NCBI GenBank assembly: GCA_947498505.1
Contig: CANMKG010000002.1
Coordinates: 248,001-312,000 of the forward strand
DNA length: 64,000 nt
Source of the DNA: an uncultured Maribacter sp.
GTDB taxonomy: Bacteria; Bacteroidota; Bacteroidia; Flavobacteriales; Flavobacteriaceae
Reading direction: 5' to 3'
Below the pieces are notes generated by a model. It was not told the DNA's origin and made no database searches. It was given only the letters and a program-made list of their open reading frames with translations. The translations under genes were made by a program, and so were the position numbers. Below are positions 35,949 through 43,434 of the stretch, in pieces. The first letter of the stretch is position 1. Each line of letters opens with the position of its first letter.

Positions 35949-36638
35949 ATGGAAAGTAGATGTGAAAATTGCATTATTCGACAGTTTAACGCTTTAAGAG
36001 CGGCAAGTACTGAAGAATTAAAAAAAGTGTCCGACTCTAAAGTAACAAAAAAGGTTAAGAGAGGAGAAGCTCTTTTTGAGGAAGGAGAAAAACTCAATGG
36101 TGTTTTTTGTGTTCGCGATGGCGTATCTAAACTTTCTAAGTTAAGCGCAAATGGGAAAAACCAAATCGTTAGGTTGGCTTCTAAAGGTGAAGTTATGGGA
36201 CAGCGTTCTGTAATTGTGGAAGAGCCAACTAACTTAAGTGCAATAGCTGTTAGTGATATGGAAGTATGCTATATTCCAAAAGAGTCTATCGTTAATACGT
36301 TACATAAAAACCCTGATTTTACCTTTGAAGCTTTACGTTTAATGTCTCATGATTTAAAGGAGGCGGATGATGTAATTGTAAATATGTCACAAAAAACGGT
36401 AAAGCAACGTGTAGCTGAGGCCTTTTTGTATTTGAAAAGTAATTTTGGAGTTGATAATGGTGGTTTTTTATTGGTTCGTTTATCAAGAGAAGATATTGCT
36501 AATGTAGTGGGCACTGCAACTGAATCAGCCATCAGAATTATATCAGAGTTTAAAAAACTAGGGTATATTAAAACTTCAGGAAAAAAAATAAGCATAATTA
36601 ACGAGCGGAAATTACAAGATCTAGTTCAGGGTTTTTAA
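35949..36638 (+). CDS. Crp/Fnr-family transcription regulator, candidate oxygen sensor
   Basis: Regulator of 229 residues: a cyclic-nucleotide-binding-type beta-barrel (about 30-115), dimer helix (about 120-150) and winged helix (about 165-225). Cys residues are C5 and C8 (CENC), C54 and C107. C5, C8 and C107 have exactly the spacing of C20, C23 and C122 of E. coli FNR; the equivalent of C29 is missing. The recognition helix reads TATESAIRIISEF, which keeps the Glu and Arg that contact the TGA half-site in FNR and CRP. It most likely binds the TGA-N6-TCA palindromes found before its own gene, ccoI, ccoS, hemN, the usp gene and the unknown-protein gene. Iron-sulfur-based oxygen sensing is inferred and needs an unusual ligand set. 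Confidence 0.88.
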   Translation: MESRCENCIIRQFNALRAASTEELKKVSDSKVTKKVKRGEALFEEGEKLNGVFCVRDGVSKLSKLSANGKNQIVRLASKGEVMGQRSVIVEEPTNLSAIAVSDMEVCYIPKESIVNTLHKNPDFTFEALRLMSHDLKEADDVIVNMSQKTVKQRVAEAFLYLKSNFGVDNGGFLLVRLSREDIANVVGTATESAIRIISEFKKLGYIKTSGKKISIINERKLQDLVQGF

Positions 36639-36729
36639 ACCGAACAAGGTGTAGTTAATTTCATTTTTCATAGCCTTACCTTATCCTTTTTACAAATCAT
36701 CAACCTGTGTTTTTTATCTAATTACAAAC

Positions 36730-36773
36730 CTGACAGATGTCATTGTTTTCATTTTAGTTAGAAAGTACATTTA
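36730..36773 (+). promoter_or_regulatory. Fnr-type site plus -7 element of the usp promoter
   Basis: Palindrome CTGACAGATGTCAT at 36730-36743 (TGACA-N2-TGTCA core) and -7 element TACATTTA at 36766-36773, 29.5 bases from the centre. The expected start of transcription is near 36778, which excludes the TTG at 36781 as a practical start codon and supports ATG 36796. Confidence 0.75.
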
Positions 36774-36795
36774 CCATAGTTTGAAAAGAAATAAT

Positions 36796-37698
36796 ATGAA
36801 AAATATTTTAGTGCCAAGCGATTTTTCTGAAAATGCTTGGAATGCCACCAGATATGCTATTGAACTTTTTAAGAGCCAGGATTGTGTTTTTCATATCGTA
36901 AACACATATACTCCAGCAATTGCAAATAGTCGTTTTATGGCTTCGAGCTTGGGCGGAAAAGTAGTGGCTGATGGCGAAAGAACTCGCTCCGAAAATGGAC
37001 TAGAACTGGTCTTGGAGCGCATAAAAAATACCTGTAACTATAGCAATCATTCTTTTAAAACATATTCTTCGTTTAGGCTTTTGGTGGATGAGGTAAAGGA
37101 GATTACCATTGAACAAAAGATTGATTTAATTGTAACGGGCACAAAAGGTGCTTCTGGTGTTGATGAGGTTTTTATGGGTAGTAATACGGTACGATTAATT
37201 AAGGCGGTAAAGAATTGTCCAATTTTAGCAATTCCTCAATTCTTTGGTTTTGAGAAACCAAAAGAAATTGCTTTTGCAACTGATTTTAATAGATTTTACA
37301 CGACCTCAGAATTAAAACCATTGATAGATTTAGCACGTGTTTTTAACGCAACCATTCGGATTGTTCACGTACAGTATGAAATAAAAGCACTAACAGAACT
37401 TCAGCAATTTAACCTTGGCATGTTACGTAAATATCTCCATAATATAGAACATTATGTACATACAGTTTCGGAGTTAAATTCGGTTTCTAAAACTTTGGAG
37501 GTGTTTAGTAAAGAATTAGATATTCATTTATTAGCAATGTTAAACTACCAACATAGTTATGTTGAAAAACTCACTCGAGAACCGGTGATTAAACGCATGG
37601 CATTCCATGCTAAAATACCATTGTTAATAATACCAGAGCTAGGTATGGCAACTCCATCAAACCAAAAAATAGTAAAAGAAAAATTAATTTTAGGCTGA
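36796..37698 (+). CDS. Tandem-domain universal stress protein
   Basis: Universal stress protein of 300 residues with two UspA-like domains. Domain one (1-148) has ILVPSDFSENAWNA and the ATP loop GTKGASGVDEVFMGSNT. Domain two (about 155-285) begins IAFATDFNRFY and lacks a clear second ATP loop, which suggests a degenerate, regulatory half. The start is ATG 36796, because the longer frame begins with TTG almost at the expected transcription start. It is monocistronic between the regulator gene and a converging lipoprotein gene. Its Fnr-type site indicates induction at low oxygen together with the cbb3 genes. Confidence 0.87.
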   Translation: MKNILVPSDFSENAWNATRYAIELFKSQDCVFHIVNTYTPAIANSRFMASSLGGKVVADGERTRSENGLELVLERIKNTCNYSNHSFKTYSSFRLLVDEVKEITIEQKIDLIVTGTKGASGVDEVFMGSNTVRLIKAVKNCPILAIPQFFGFEKPKEIAFATDFNRFYTTSELKPLIDLARVFNATIRIVHVQYEIKALTELQQFNLGMLRKYLHNIEHYVHTVSELNSVSKTLEVFSKELDIHLLAMLNYQHSYVEKLTREPVIKRMAFHAKIPLLIIPELGMATPSNQKIVKEKLILG

Positions 37699-37700
37699 TG

Positions 37701-38870
37701 CTATTTTTTCCAGAATTTGTCTTCTTCTGGAGTATTTTTATTCATTCCTAATGCTAAGGGGTTAAAACTGAGTTTTGCAAAAATATACCAAATAGATGAG
37801 GATATTGCGGGAGTTAAATCTGCATCATCCCATAACATTTGTACCCCATAACTGGAACCATGATTAGTTACGTATGGTAAACCATGTGCATTGGTATATG
37901 TAGTACTTTCAAGAATAGATTTTTCAATTTCTTTTAAAAGAGAATCACTCTGAGTTTTTAAAGAGGCTGAATTGTACGCAACGGCCATTTGTGCTGTACC
38001 TTCTAACCAAACAACGTCTTTATCTTCATCAAAAGCGTAACCCATAATAATTTCACCGTTCATTGTAGATGTTTGTGTAGTTATATATCTAGAAGCATTA
38101 TCAAGTGTTTGTGTTGGAAAATCTTCAAAAATGTTAAAACCTAAGGAATGTAAATCTAAGGCGTACTCGTAACTTGGGTTTTCTGGCCATGCAAGTAATG
38201 CTTTTTCAGTTCCATTCCAGCGTTCAGTCTTTAAGAAATATAAAATGTTTTTGTGAAAGTCGTCATAACCTGGTACAGCGTTAAACGCTGTAATAATGCC
38301 TTCGGTAACAATAGATATAGGAGTGCCGTCTTCATTATAACCACCAGCAATACTTCCGTTTTCCAGTTGTAAAGAGCGTATCCATTTTTCCAATTCAAAA
38401 GCTAAGGTGTTATATTTTGAAGAATTGGTTTTTGCTTGATAATGATTTAAGGCAATTAGCAACCAAGCATTATCACCCATCCAGGTTCTTTGTCCGTTAT
38501 TGCCTCCTAAATCTCTTAACTGAAAAAATCCTCCTTTATTTGCTAACAGTTCCTCGTTTATTTTGCTATTAAAAAAATCAAAAATTTGTTCTGCTTTTTC
38601 AAGTTTATCCAACTTTATAAAAGCTATAGCTGCTAAAGCATTATCATAAAGAGATACATAAGCAGTGTTTTCTGAACTTGGTAATAATCCGTTATAGTTT
38701 TGAATGTTAGTTACCCAGTTTATGGTGTTTTCTACATTAAAATTATACTCGACGGAAACAGGATTTTCTAATGAAGTTTCTAAAATGTTACTGTTTTCCG
38801 CTACGCTTTCTTTTACACATGAGTACATGGTAATTATAGAAAATGCTATGCAAAACAATTTTAATCGCAT
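37701..38870 (-). CDS. Lipoprotein with alpha/alpha-barrel (six-hairpin) look, function unknown
   Basis: Protein of 389 residues. A lipoprotein signal peptide ends at MYSC (C18). The body contains repeated helical hairpins with aromatic-rich turns (TWMGDNAWLLIALNHY, SLQLENGSIAGGYNEDG, WLEGTAQMAVAYN, VQMLWDDADLTPAISSSIWYIFA), as in six-hairpin glycosidase or terpenoid-cyclase-like folds. No family is recognised with certainty. It converges on the usp gene (2 bases between them) and has a good minus-strand -7 element at 38895-38902. Whether it acts on a glycan is unknown: the acidic residues in GYNEDG and WDDAD could be catalytic. Confidence 0.62.
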   Translation of the reverse strand: MRLKLFCIAFSIITMYSCVKESVAENSNILETSLENPVSVEYNFNVENTINWVTNIQNYNGLLPSSENTAYVSLYDNALAAIAFIKLDKLEKAEQIFDFFNSKINEELLANKGGFFQLRDLGGNNGQRTWMGDNAWLLIALNHYQAKTNSSKYNTLAFELEKWIRSLQLENGSIAGGYNEDGTPISIVTEGIITAFNAVPGYDDFHKNILYFLKTERWNGTEKALLAWPENPSYEYALDLHSLGFNIFEDFPTQTLDNASRYITTQTSTMNGEIIMGYAFDEDKDVVWLEGTAQMAVAYNSASLKTQSDSLLKEIEKSILESTTYTNAHGLPYVTNHGSSYGVQMLWDDADLTPAISSSIWYIFAKLSFNPLALGMNKNTPEEDKFWKK

Positions 38871-38894
38871 GAATTTTTGTAATTAAGTGAAGGT

Positions 38895-38902
38895 CAAAAG
38901 TA
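38895..38902 (-). promoter_or_regulatory. -7 promoter element of the lipoprotein gene
   Basis: The plus-strand word CAAAAGTA reads TACTTTTG on the minus strand, an exact TAnnTTTG match, about 25 bases before the lipoprotein ATG at 38870. A TTG at the usual -33 distance is not clear. Confidence 0.5.
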
Positions 38903-39058
38903 AAGGATAACAGGTTGGTTTTTAATGCAAAACGACAAAATGTAAGATTTTTCGCTGAAACTAAAAAGTTGAGAATTTTGTCCTTTTTTGTTGCTTTTAA
39001 TCCTAAAGACAATTCGAATTTAAATCTTTTAGAAGATATACATATAGAAATGCTTTAT

Positions 39059-39066
39059 TATATTTG
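39059..39066 (+). promoter_or_regulatory. -7 promoter element of a candidate small RNA
   Basis: TATATTTG is an exact match to the Bacteroidota -7 consensus on the plus strand, in a gap that contains no plus-strand gene. Transcription would begin near 39072. Confidence 0.5.
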
Positions 39067-39071
39067 CAGTG

Positions 39072-39184
39072 TTGTGTTGTGCTTCAATTTTTGATATTGA
39101 AGCAAGGTGTAATGTCTTAACAGACGTAAACCAATGAAAGGCTTTCCTTCTGATAAATATCGGAAATTTGGGAGGCTTTTTTTG
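39072..39184 (+). ncRNA. Candidate small structured RNA with own promoter and terminator
   Basis: Within the 325-base gap between the lipoprotein start and the hutG end. After an exact -7 element, the sequence folds into a perfect 8-bp hairpin GCTTCAAT / ATTGAAGC (39081-39103), a small GTCT-TAAC-AGAC hairpin (39114-39125), and a 3' hairpin built from CCAA, TTTCC and GATA pairing with TATC, GGAAA and TTGG (39131-39173), ending in a seven-T run at 39177-39183. No open reading frame of note occupies it. The arrangement promoter, hairpins, terminator in about 113 bases is that of an independent small RNA. I cannot match it by eye to a known Rfam family; flavobacterial families such as Flavo-1 or 6S-Flavo are candidates to test. 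Confidence 0.5.
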
Positions 39185-39195
39185 TTTGTAAAACC

Positions 39196-40155
39196 TCAAT
39201 CAAGATTACTTGTTATGAAGTGTATTATGGATGCAGCAAGTTTTGCCGTTTGATTATCAATATCATAAGTTGGATTAAATTCAGCCAAGTCCATTCCAAC
39301 AATTTTGTTTGATTTTATAATATGCTTTAAACATTTTAAAACGATGGTTGGAGAAAACCCCATTGACGATGCAGCGCTAACACCAGGAGCGTAGGCTGAT
39401 GAAAACCCGTCTAAGTCTATAGTTACATAAACCGCATCTAAAGTTCTAATAAAAGTATTAATACATTTTTTAATTTTTTTAAAGTTCTGAAGTATAAAAT
39501 CATCACTTTTAATATAGCCTACACCAAATTTCTTAGCTGTATTAAATAAAATTTTTGGATTAGCATCTTTTCGTATCCCTAAACATAAATAGTTAAATGG
39601 AGTCCCTAGATGTTCACATTCTTTTGCAATTTGATAAAATGGGGTGCCGGAGTTACTACCATTTTCGTTAGAACGTAGGTCAAAATGCGCATCAAAATTA
39701 ATAATACCTATTTTTTTGTCTTTTCCTAAAAAGGATTGTATTCCATTATAATGTCCATATGCAATATCATGCCCTCCTCCAAGAACAATGGGGAAGCATT
39801 TCTGTTTTAGAATTAGATGAACAGCTTGGGATAAACTATCTTGAGTTTCTTTGAGGTTGTTGTCTATATATTCAATATTTCCAAAATCATAGAATCTTTT
39901 TTTCGACGGTATATGATTGGGCATTGGTCCTAACATTTTTTTTATGTAGTCTGGCCCATGTTTTGCACCTATTCGACCGTTGTTTCTTTCTACACCTTCA
40001 TCACAGGCGTAACCTAATATCCCAAAGCTATTTGCAGCAGTTTTTTCAGCTTCATTAGGTATAGAAATAAATTCCACTTTTTCATGAAGATATTGTTGGC
40101 CTTTTGAAGTTCGTCCAGACCAATTTTCTTTGCGAGGAGAAGTATAGTTTTTCAT
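39196..40155 (-). CDS. hutG: Formimidoylglutamase HutG
   Basis: Arginase/ureohydrolase-fold enzyme of 319 residues, last step of the hut pathway: N-formimidoyl-L-glutamate to glutamate and formamide. Metal-binding motifs are VLGGGHDIAYGH, NFDAHFDLR and TIDLDGFSSAYAPGVS, all Mn ligands present. The start is the ATG at 40155; the codon before it is a TTG. The ATG overlaps the hutU stop by one base (TGATG), which indicates translational coupling. It is the last gene of the hut operon. Confidence 0.9.
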   Translation of the reverse strand: MKNYTSPRKENWSGRTSKGQQYLHEKVEFISIPNEAEKTAANSFGILGYACDEGVERNNGRIGAKHGPDYIKKMLGPMPNHIPSKKRFYDFGNIEYIDNNLKETQDSLSQAVHLILKQKCFPIVLGGGHDIAYGHYNGIQSFLGKDKKIGIINFDAHFDLRSNENGSNSGTPFYQIAKECEHLGTPFNYLCLGIRKDANPKILFNTAKKFGVGYIKSDDFILQNFKKIKKCINTFIRTLDAVYVTIDLDGFSSAYAPGVSAASSMGFSPTIVLKCLKHIIKSNKIVGMDLAEFNPTYDIDNQTAKLAASIIHFITSNLD

Positions 40156-42152
40156 CAAAAAAGGTTGTTTAAAAGTGCGTTTTCTACCATATTTGGGATG
40201 GTTACTTGTAATTCAGGAGTACGTTCCATTTCTCTTTTAATGGCAAAAATGGCTTCTTTATTCCGAGCCCAGTTTCTTCTAGAAATACCATTGTTTACAT
40301 CAAAAAATAACATATTTTTTAGCCGTTTTGAAGCTTCTTTAGAACCATCTAGAACCATGCCGAAGCCTCCATTGATTACTTCTCCCCAACCAACGCCACC
40401 ACCATTATGAATAGATACCCAAGTAGCCCCTCGGAAACTATCCCCTATGACATTGTGTATAGCCATGTCGGCTGTAAATTTACTGCCATCATAAATATTG
40501 CTTGTTTCTCTAAAAGGAGAATCCGTACCACTAACATCATGGTGGTCTCTTCCTAATACAATAGGGGCAGAAAGTTCTCCAGAATTTACTGCTTGGTTAA
40601 AAGCTTCCGCAATTTTGGCTCTCCCTTCCGCATCGGCATATAAAATACGTGCCTGAGAACCTACCACTAAATTATTTTTTTCGGCTTCTTTAATCCAAGT
40701 AATATTGTCCAGCATTTGTTGCTGAATTTCTATTGGAGCATCTTGTTTTATTTGTTCCATGATTTGGCATGCAAGTGCATCGGTTTTTTGTAAATCTTCT
40801 GGTTTTCCAGAAGTGCAAACCCATCTAAATGGACCAAAACCATAATCAAAACACATAGGTCCTAATATATCTTGCACATAGGAAGGATATTTAAAATCGA
40901 TATTATTTTTTGCCATAACATCACCACCTGCACGAGAAGCTTCTAACAAAAAGGCATTGCCGTAATCAAAGAAATACGTCCCTTTTGCAGTGTGTTTATT
41001 TATAGCATCGGAATGTCGCTTTAAGGTGTTTTGTACTTCAATTTTAAATTTTTCGGGTTGGCTTGTCATCATTTGATTGGCGTCATCAAAAGAAATATCA
41101 ACAGGATAATAACCACCAGCCCAAGGGTTATGCAAAGAAGTTTGATCAGAACCAAGGTGAATAAAAATTTCTTCTTCATAAAAACGTTCCCAGACAGTAA
41201 CAATGTTACCAATGTAGGCGATGGAAACGGTTTCTTTTTTTGTTTTAGCTTCTTTGGTTCTGAGCACTAAAGTGTCAATATCCGAAATAAGTTCATCAAC
41301 CCAACCTTGTTGATGCCTTTTTATAGCGGCTGATTTATTTACTTCTGCACAAATGGTAATGCAACCTACAATATTACCTGCTTTGGGTTGTGCTCCACTC
41401 ATACCGCCTAAACCAGCTGTTAGGAATATTTTTCCATTTGGGTTTTCATCTTTCTGCAATACTTTTCTAAAAGCATTCATCACAGTAATTGTTGTACCGT
41501 GAACAATACCTTGAGGGCCTATATACATATAAGAGCCAGCAGTCATTTGACCGTATTGAGTTACACCAAGTGCGTTGTATTTTTCCCAATCATTGGGTTT
41601 GGAATAATTTGGAATCATCATGCCATTAGTAACTACAACTCTTGGGGCTTCTTTGGTTGAAGGAAATAAACCTAACGGATGCCCAGAATATATGTGCAAA
41701 GTCTGTTCATTATTCATTGTCGCTAGGTATTTCATGGTGAGTAAGTATTGCGCCCAATTTTGAAATACCGAACCATTACCCCCATAAGTTATTAGTTCAT
41801 TTGGGTGTTGAGCAACAGCTGGGTCAAGGTTGTTTTGAATCATTAACATAATACTCGCTGCTTGTTGACTTTGAGCGGGGTATTCCGAAATTGGTCGTGC
41901 GTACATATCATATTCTGGTTTAAACCTATACATGTATATGCGACCATAATCTTTTAATTCTGTAGCAAATTCAGTGGCTAGTTCTTTATGCCAGTTGGAA
42001 GGAAAGTACCGTAACGCATTACGAATTGCCAGTTTTTTTTCTTCAGGAGAGAGAATATCTTTTCGTTTTGGTGCTCTGCTGACAGATGTTAAGACATTTT
42101 TTTTTGGTAACTCTTCAGGTATACCTTGTAAAATACTGGCTTTAAAATTCAT
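40155..42152 (-). CDS. hutU: Urocanate hydratase HutU
   Basis: Urocanase of about 665 residues that hydrates urocanate to imidazolonepropionate using tightly bound NAD as electrophile. Typical blocks are YGGNGSVFQNWAQYL, HIYSGHPLGLFPS, GMMIPNYS, TAGLGGMSGAQPKA, GRDHHDVSGTDSPFRET and HNGGGVGWGEVINGG. The start is set at MNFKASILQG (ATG 42152), five bases after the hutI stop; a longer frame would overlap hutI. At about 665 residues it belongs to the longer type of urocanase common in Bacteroidota, compared with about 560 in Pseudomonas. Confidence 0.95.
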   Translation of the reverse strand: MNFKASILQGIPEELPKKNVLTSVSRAPKRKDILSPEEKKLAIRNALRYFPSNWHKELATEFATELKDYGRIYMYRFKPEYDMYARPISEYPAQSQQAASIMLMIQNNLDPAVAQHPNELITYGGNGSVFQNWAQYLLTMKYLATMNNEQTLHIYSGHPLGLFPSTKEAPRVVVTNGMMIPNYSKPNDWEKYNALGVTQYGQMTAGSYMYIGPQGIVHGTTITVMNAFRKVLQKDENPNGKIFLTAGLGGMSGAQPKAGNIVGCITICAEVNKSAAIKRHQQGWVDELISDIDTLVLRTKEAKTKKETVSIAYIGNIVTVWERFYEEEIFIHLGSDQTSLHNPWAGGYYPVDISFDDANQMMTSQPEKFKIEVQNTLKRHSDAINKHTAKGTYFFDYGNAFLLEASRAGGDVMAKNNIDFKYPSYVQDILGPMCFDYGFGPFRWVCTSGKPEDLQKTDALACQIMEQIKQDAPIEIQQQMLDNITWIKEAEKNNLVVGSQARILYADAEGRAKIAEAFNQAVNSGELSAPIVLGRDHHDVSGTDSPFRETSNIYDGSKFTADMAIHNVIGDSFRGATWVSIHNGGGVGWGEVINGGFGMVLDGSKEASKRLKNMLFFDVNNGISRRNWARNKEAIFAIKREMERTPELQVTIPNMVENALLNNLF

Positions 42153-42156
42153 TGCG

Positions 42157-43407
42157 TTAACTTTTATGCTTATCAAAAGCAAGTTTTCCATTTTTCCATA
42201 CCATACAAGGTTTTAAATTGCCCTGATTGTATAAAATTTCGTTGTAATTATTGGTGTGAAATACACTTAAGTCGGCTAACATTCCTTTAGCCAAAACCCC
42301 ACGGTCTTTTAGATTTAGAGCCGTAGCAGCTCTATATGTAATACCAGCCAAAACTTCTACGTTACTTAATTTTTCAAAAGCTCCTAAAATAGAGGCTTGT
42401 GTTAACAAATCTCCCATGGGAGCAGATCCAGGGTTATGGTCGCTCGCAATTGCCAAAGCGCCTCCTGCGTCCAATATTTTTCTTGCTGGTGTAAAGTTGC
42501 ATCCTAATCCAAGTGAAGCACCGGGTAACGCTATAGCAATTGTATTACTTTTTGCTAAGGATTCAATTTCTGTTTGAGTGCTAACTTCTAAATGGTCTGC
42601 ACTAATTGCGTTGTTATGAATAGCGACCATGCTTCCTCCAGTAGAAAATTGGTCGGCATGAACGGTAATGTCAAAACCAATTTTTTTGGCTTCTTTAAAA
42701 TATGGTTGAATTTGTTCTGGTGAAAAAGCACTTTTCTCAATAAACGCGTCAATGCGGTTTGTGAGTTTTTCTTCTTTTAACTTTGGAAAAAGGTTAGCAT
42801 ATATTTCATTTAAATATTCCTCATTAGAACCATCAAAATCATTAGGTTTTGTATGTGCAGCCAAACAGGTTGGAATTAAATCGGATAAACAGGTTTTGTT
42901 AGCATCGTTAATAGCATAAAGCATTTTCAATTCTTCTTTTACAGATAATCCATATCCACTTTTAACTTCAATTGTGGTTACTCCGTTTTTGAAATGTCGA
43001 TTTGCCCTTTTAATAGTATTTTTAACAAGGTCTTCTTTAGATGCTTTTCGTGTGTGCTCAACAGTATCCCAGATTCCACCACCAGCTTGAGCGATTTCTA
43101 GATATGTTTTTCCCGAATTTCGCATAGCATAATCTTCTGCTCTTGTGCCTCCATAACAAATATGAGTATGCGCATCAATTAACCCGGGAAGACACACATG
43201 TTTCCCTTTAAGTTCCATGACATTCGCCCCATTATATTGTTGCTGCAGATCCGAAAATTTACCAATGGCTTCAATCTTTTCATTATGGATTAAAATTCCC
43301 GCTTCAGTAATTATTTGAAGTTCACTATCAGATAGCGCTCCTTTTAATGGAAGATTTGCCATTGTTACTGCTTGAGAAAAAGGCCCTATAAGTGTGTACG
43401 ATTTCAT
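42157..43407 (-). CDS. hutI: Imidazolonepropionase HutI
   Basis: Amidohydrolase of 416 residues that opens the imidazolone ring to give formimidoylglutamate. Metal-site motif GLIDAHTHICYGGTRAEDYA, the substrate block SGYGLSVKEELKML, the metal His in TVHADQFS and the Asp in IASDHNPGSAP are present. Situated between hutH (27 bases upstream) and hutU (4-base gap downstream). Cytoplasmic, no signal peptide. Confidence 0.94.
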   Translation of the reverse strand: MKSYTLIGPFSQAVTMANLPLKGALSDSELQIITEAGILIHNEKIEAIGKFSDLQQQYNGANVMELKGKHVCLPGLIDAHTHICYGGTRAEDYAMRNSGKTYLEIAQAGGGIWDTVEHTRKASKEDLVKNTIKRANRHFKNGVTTIEVKSGYGLSVKEELKMLYAINDANKTCLSDLIPTCLAAHTKPNDFDGSNEEYLNEIYANLFPKLKEEKLTNRIDAFIEKSAFSPEQIQPYFKEAKKIGFDITVHADQFSTGGSMVAIHNNAISADHLEVSTQTEIESLAKSNTIAIALPGASLGLGCNFTPARKILDAGGALAIASDHNPGSAPMGDLLTQASILGAFEKLSNVEVLAGITYRAATALNLKDRGVLAKGMLADLSVFHTNNYNEILYNQGNLKPCMVWKNGKLAFDKHKS

Positions 43408-43434
43408 TGTATTGTATTTCTAAATTTTATAGGA

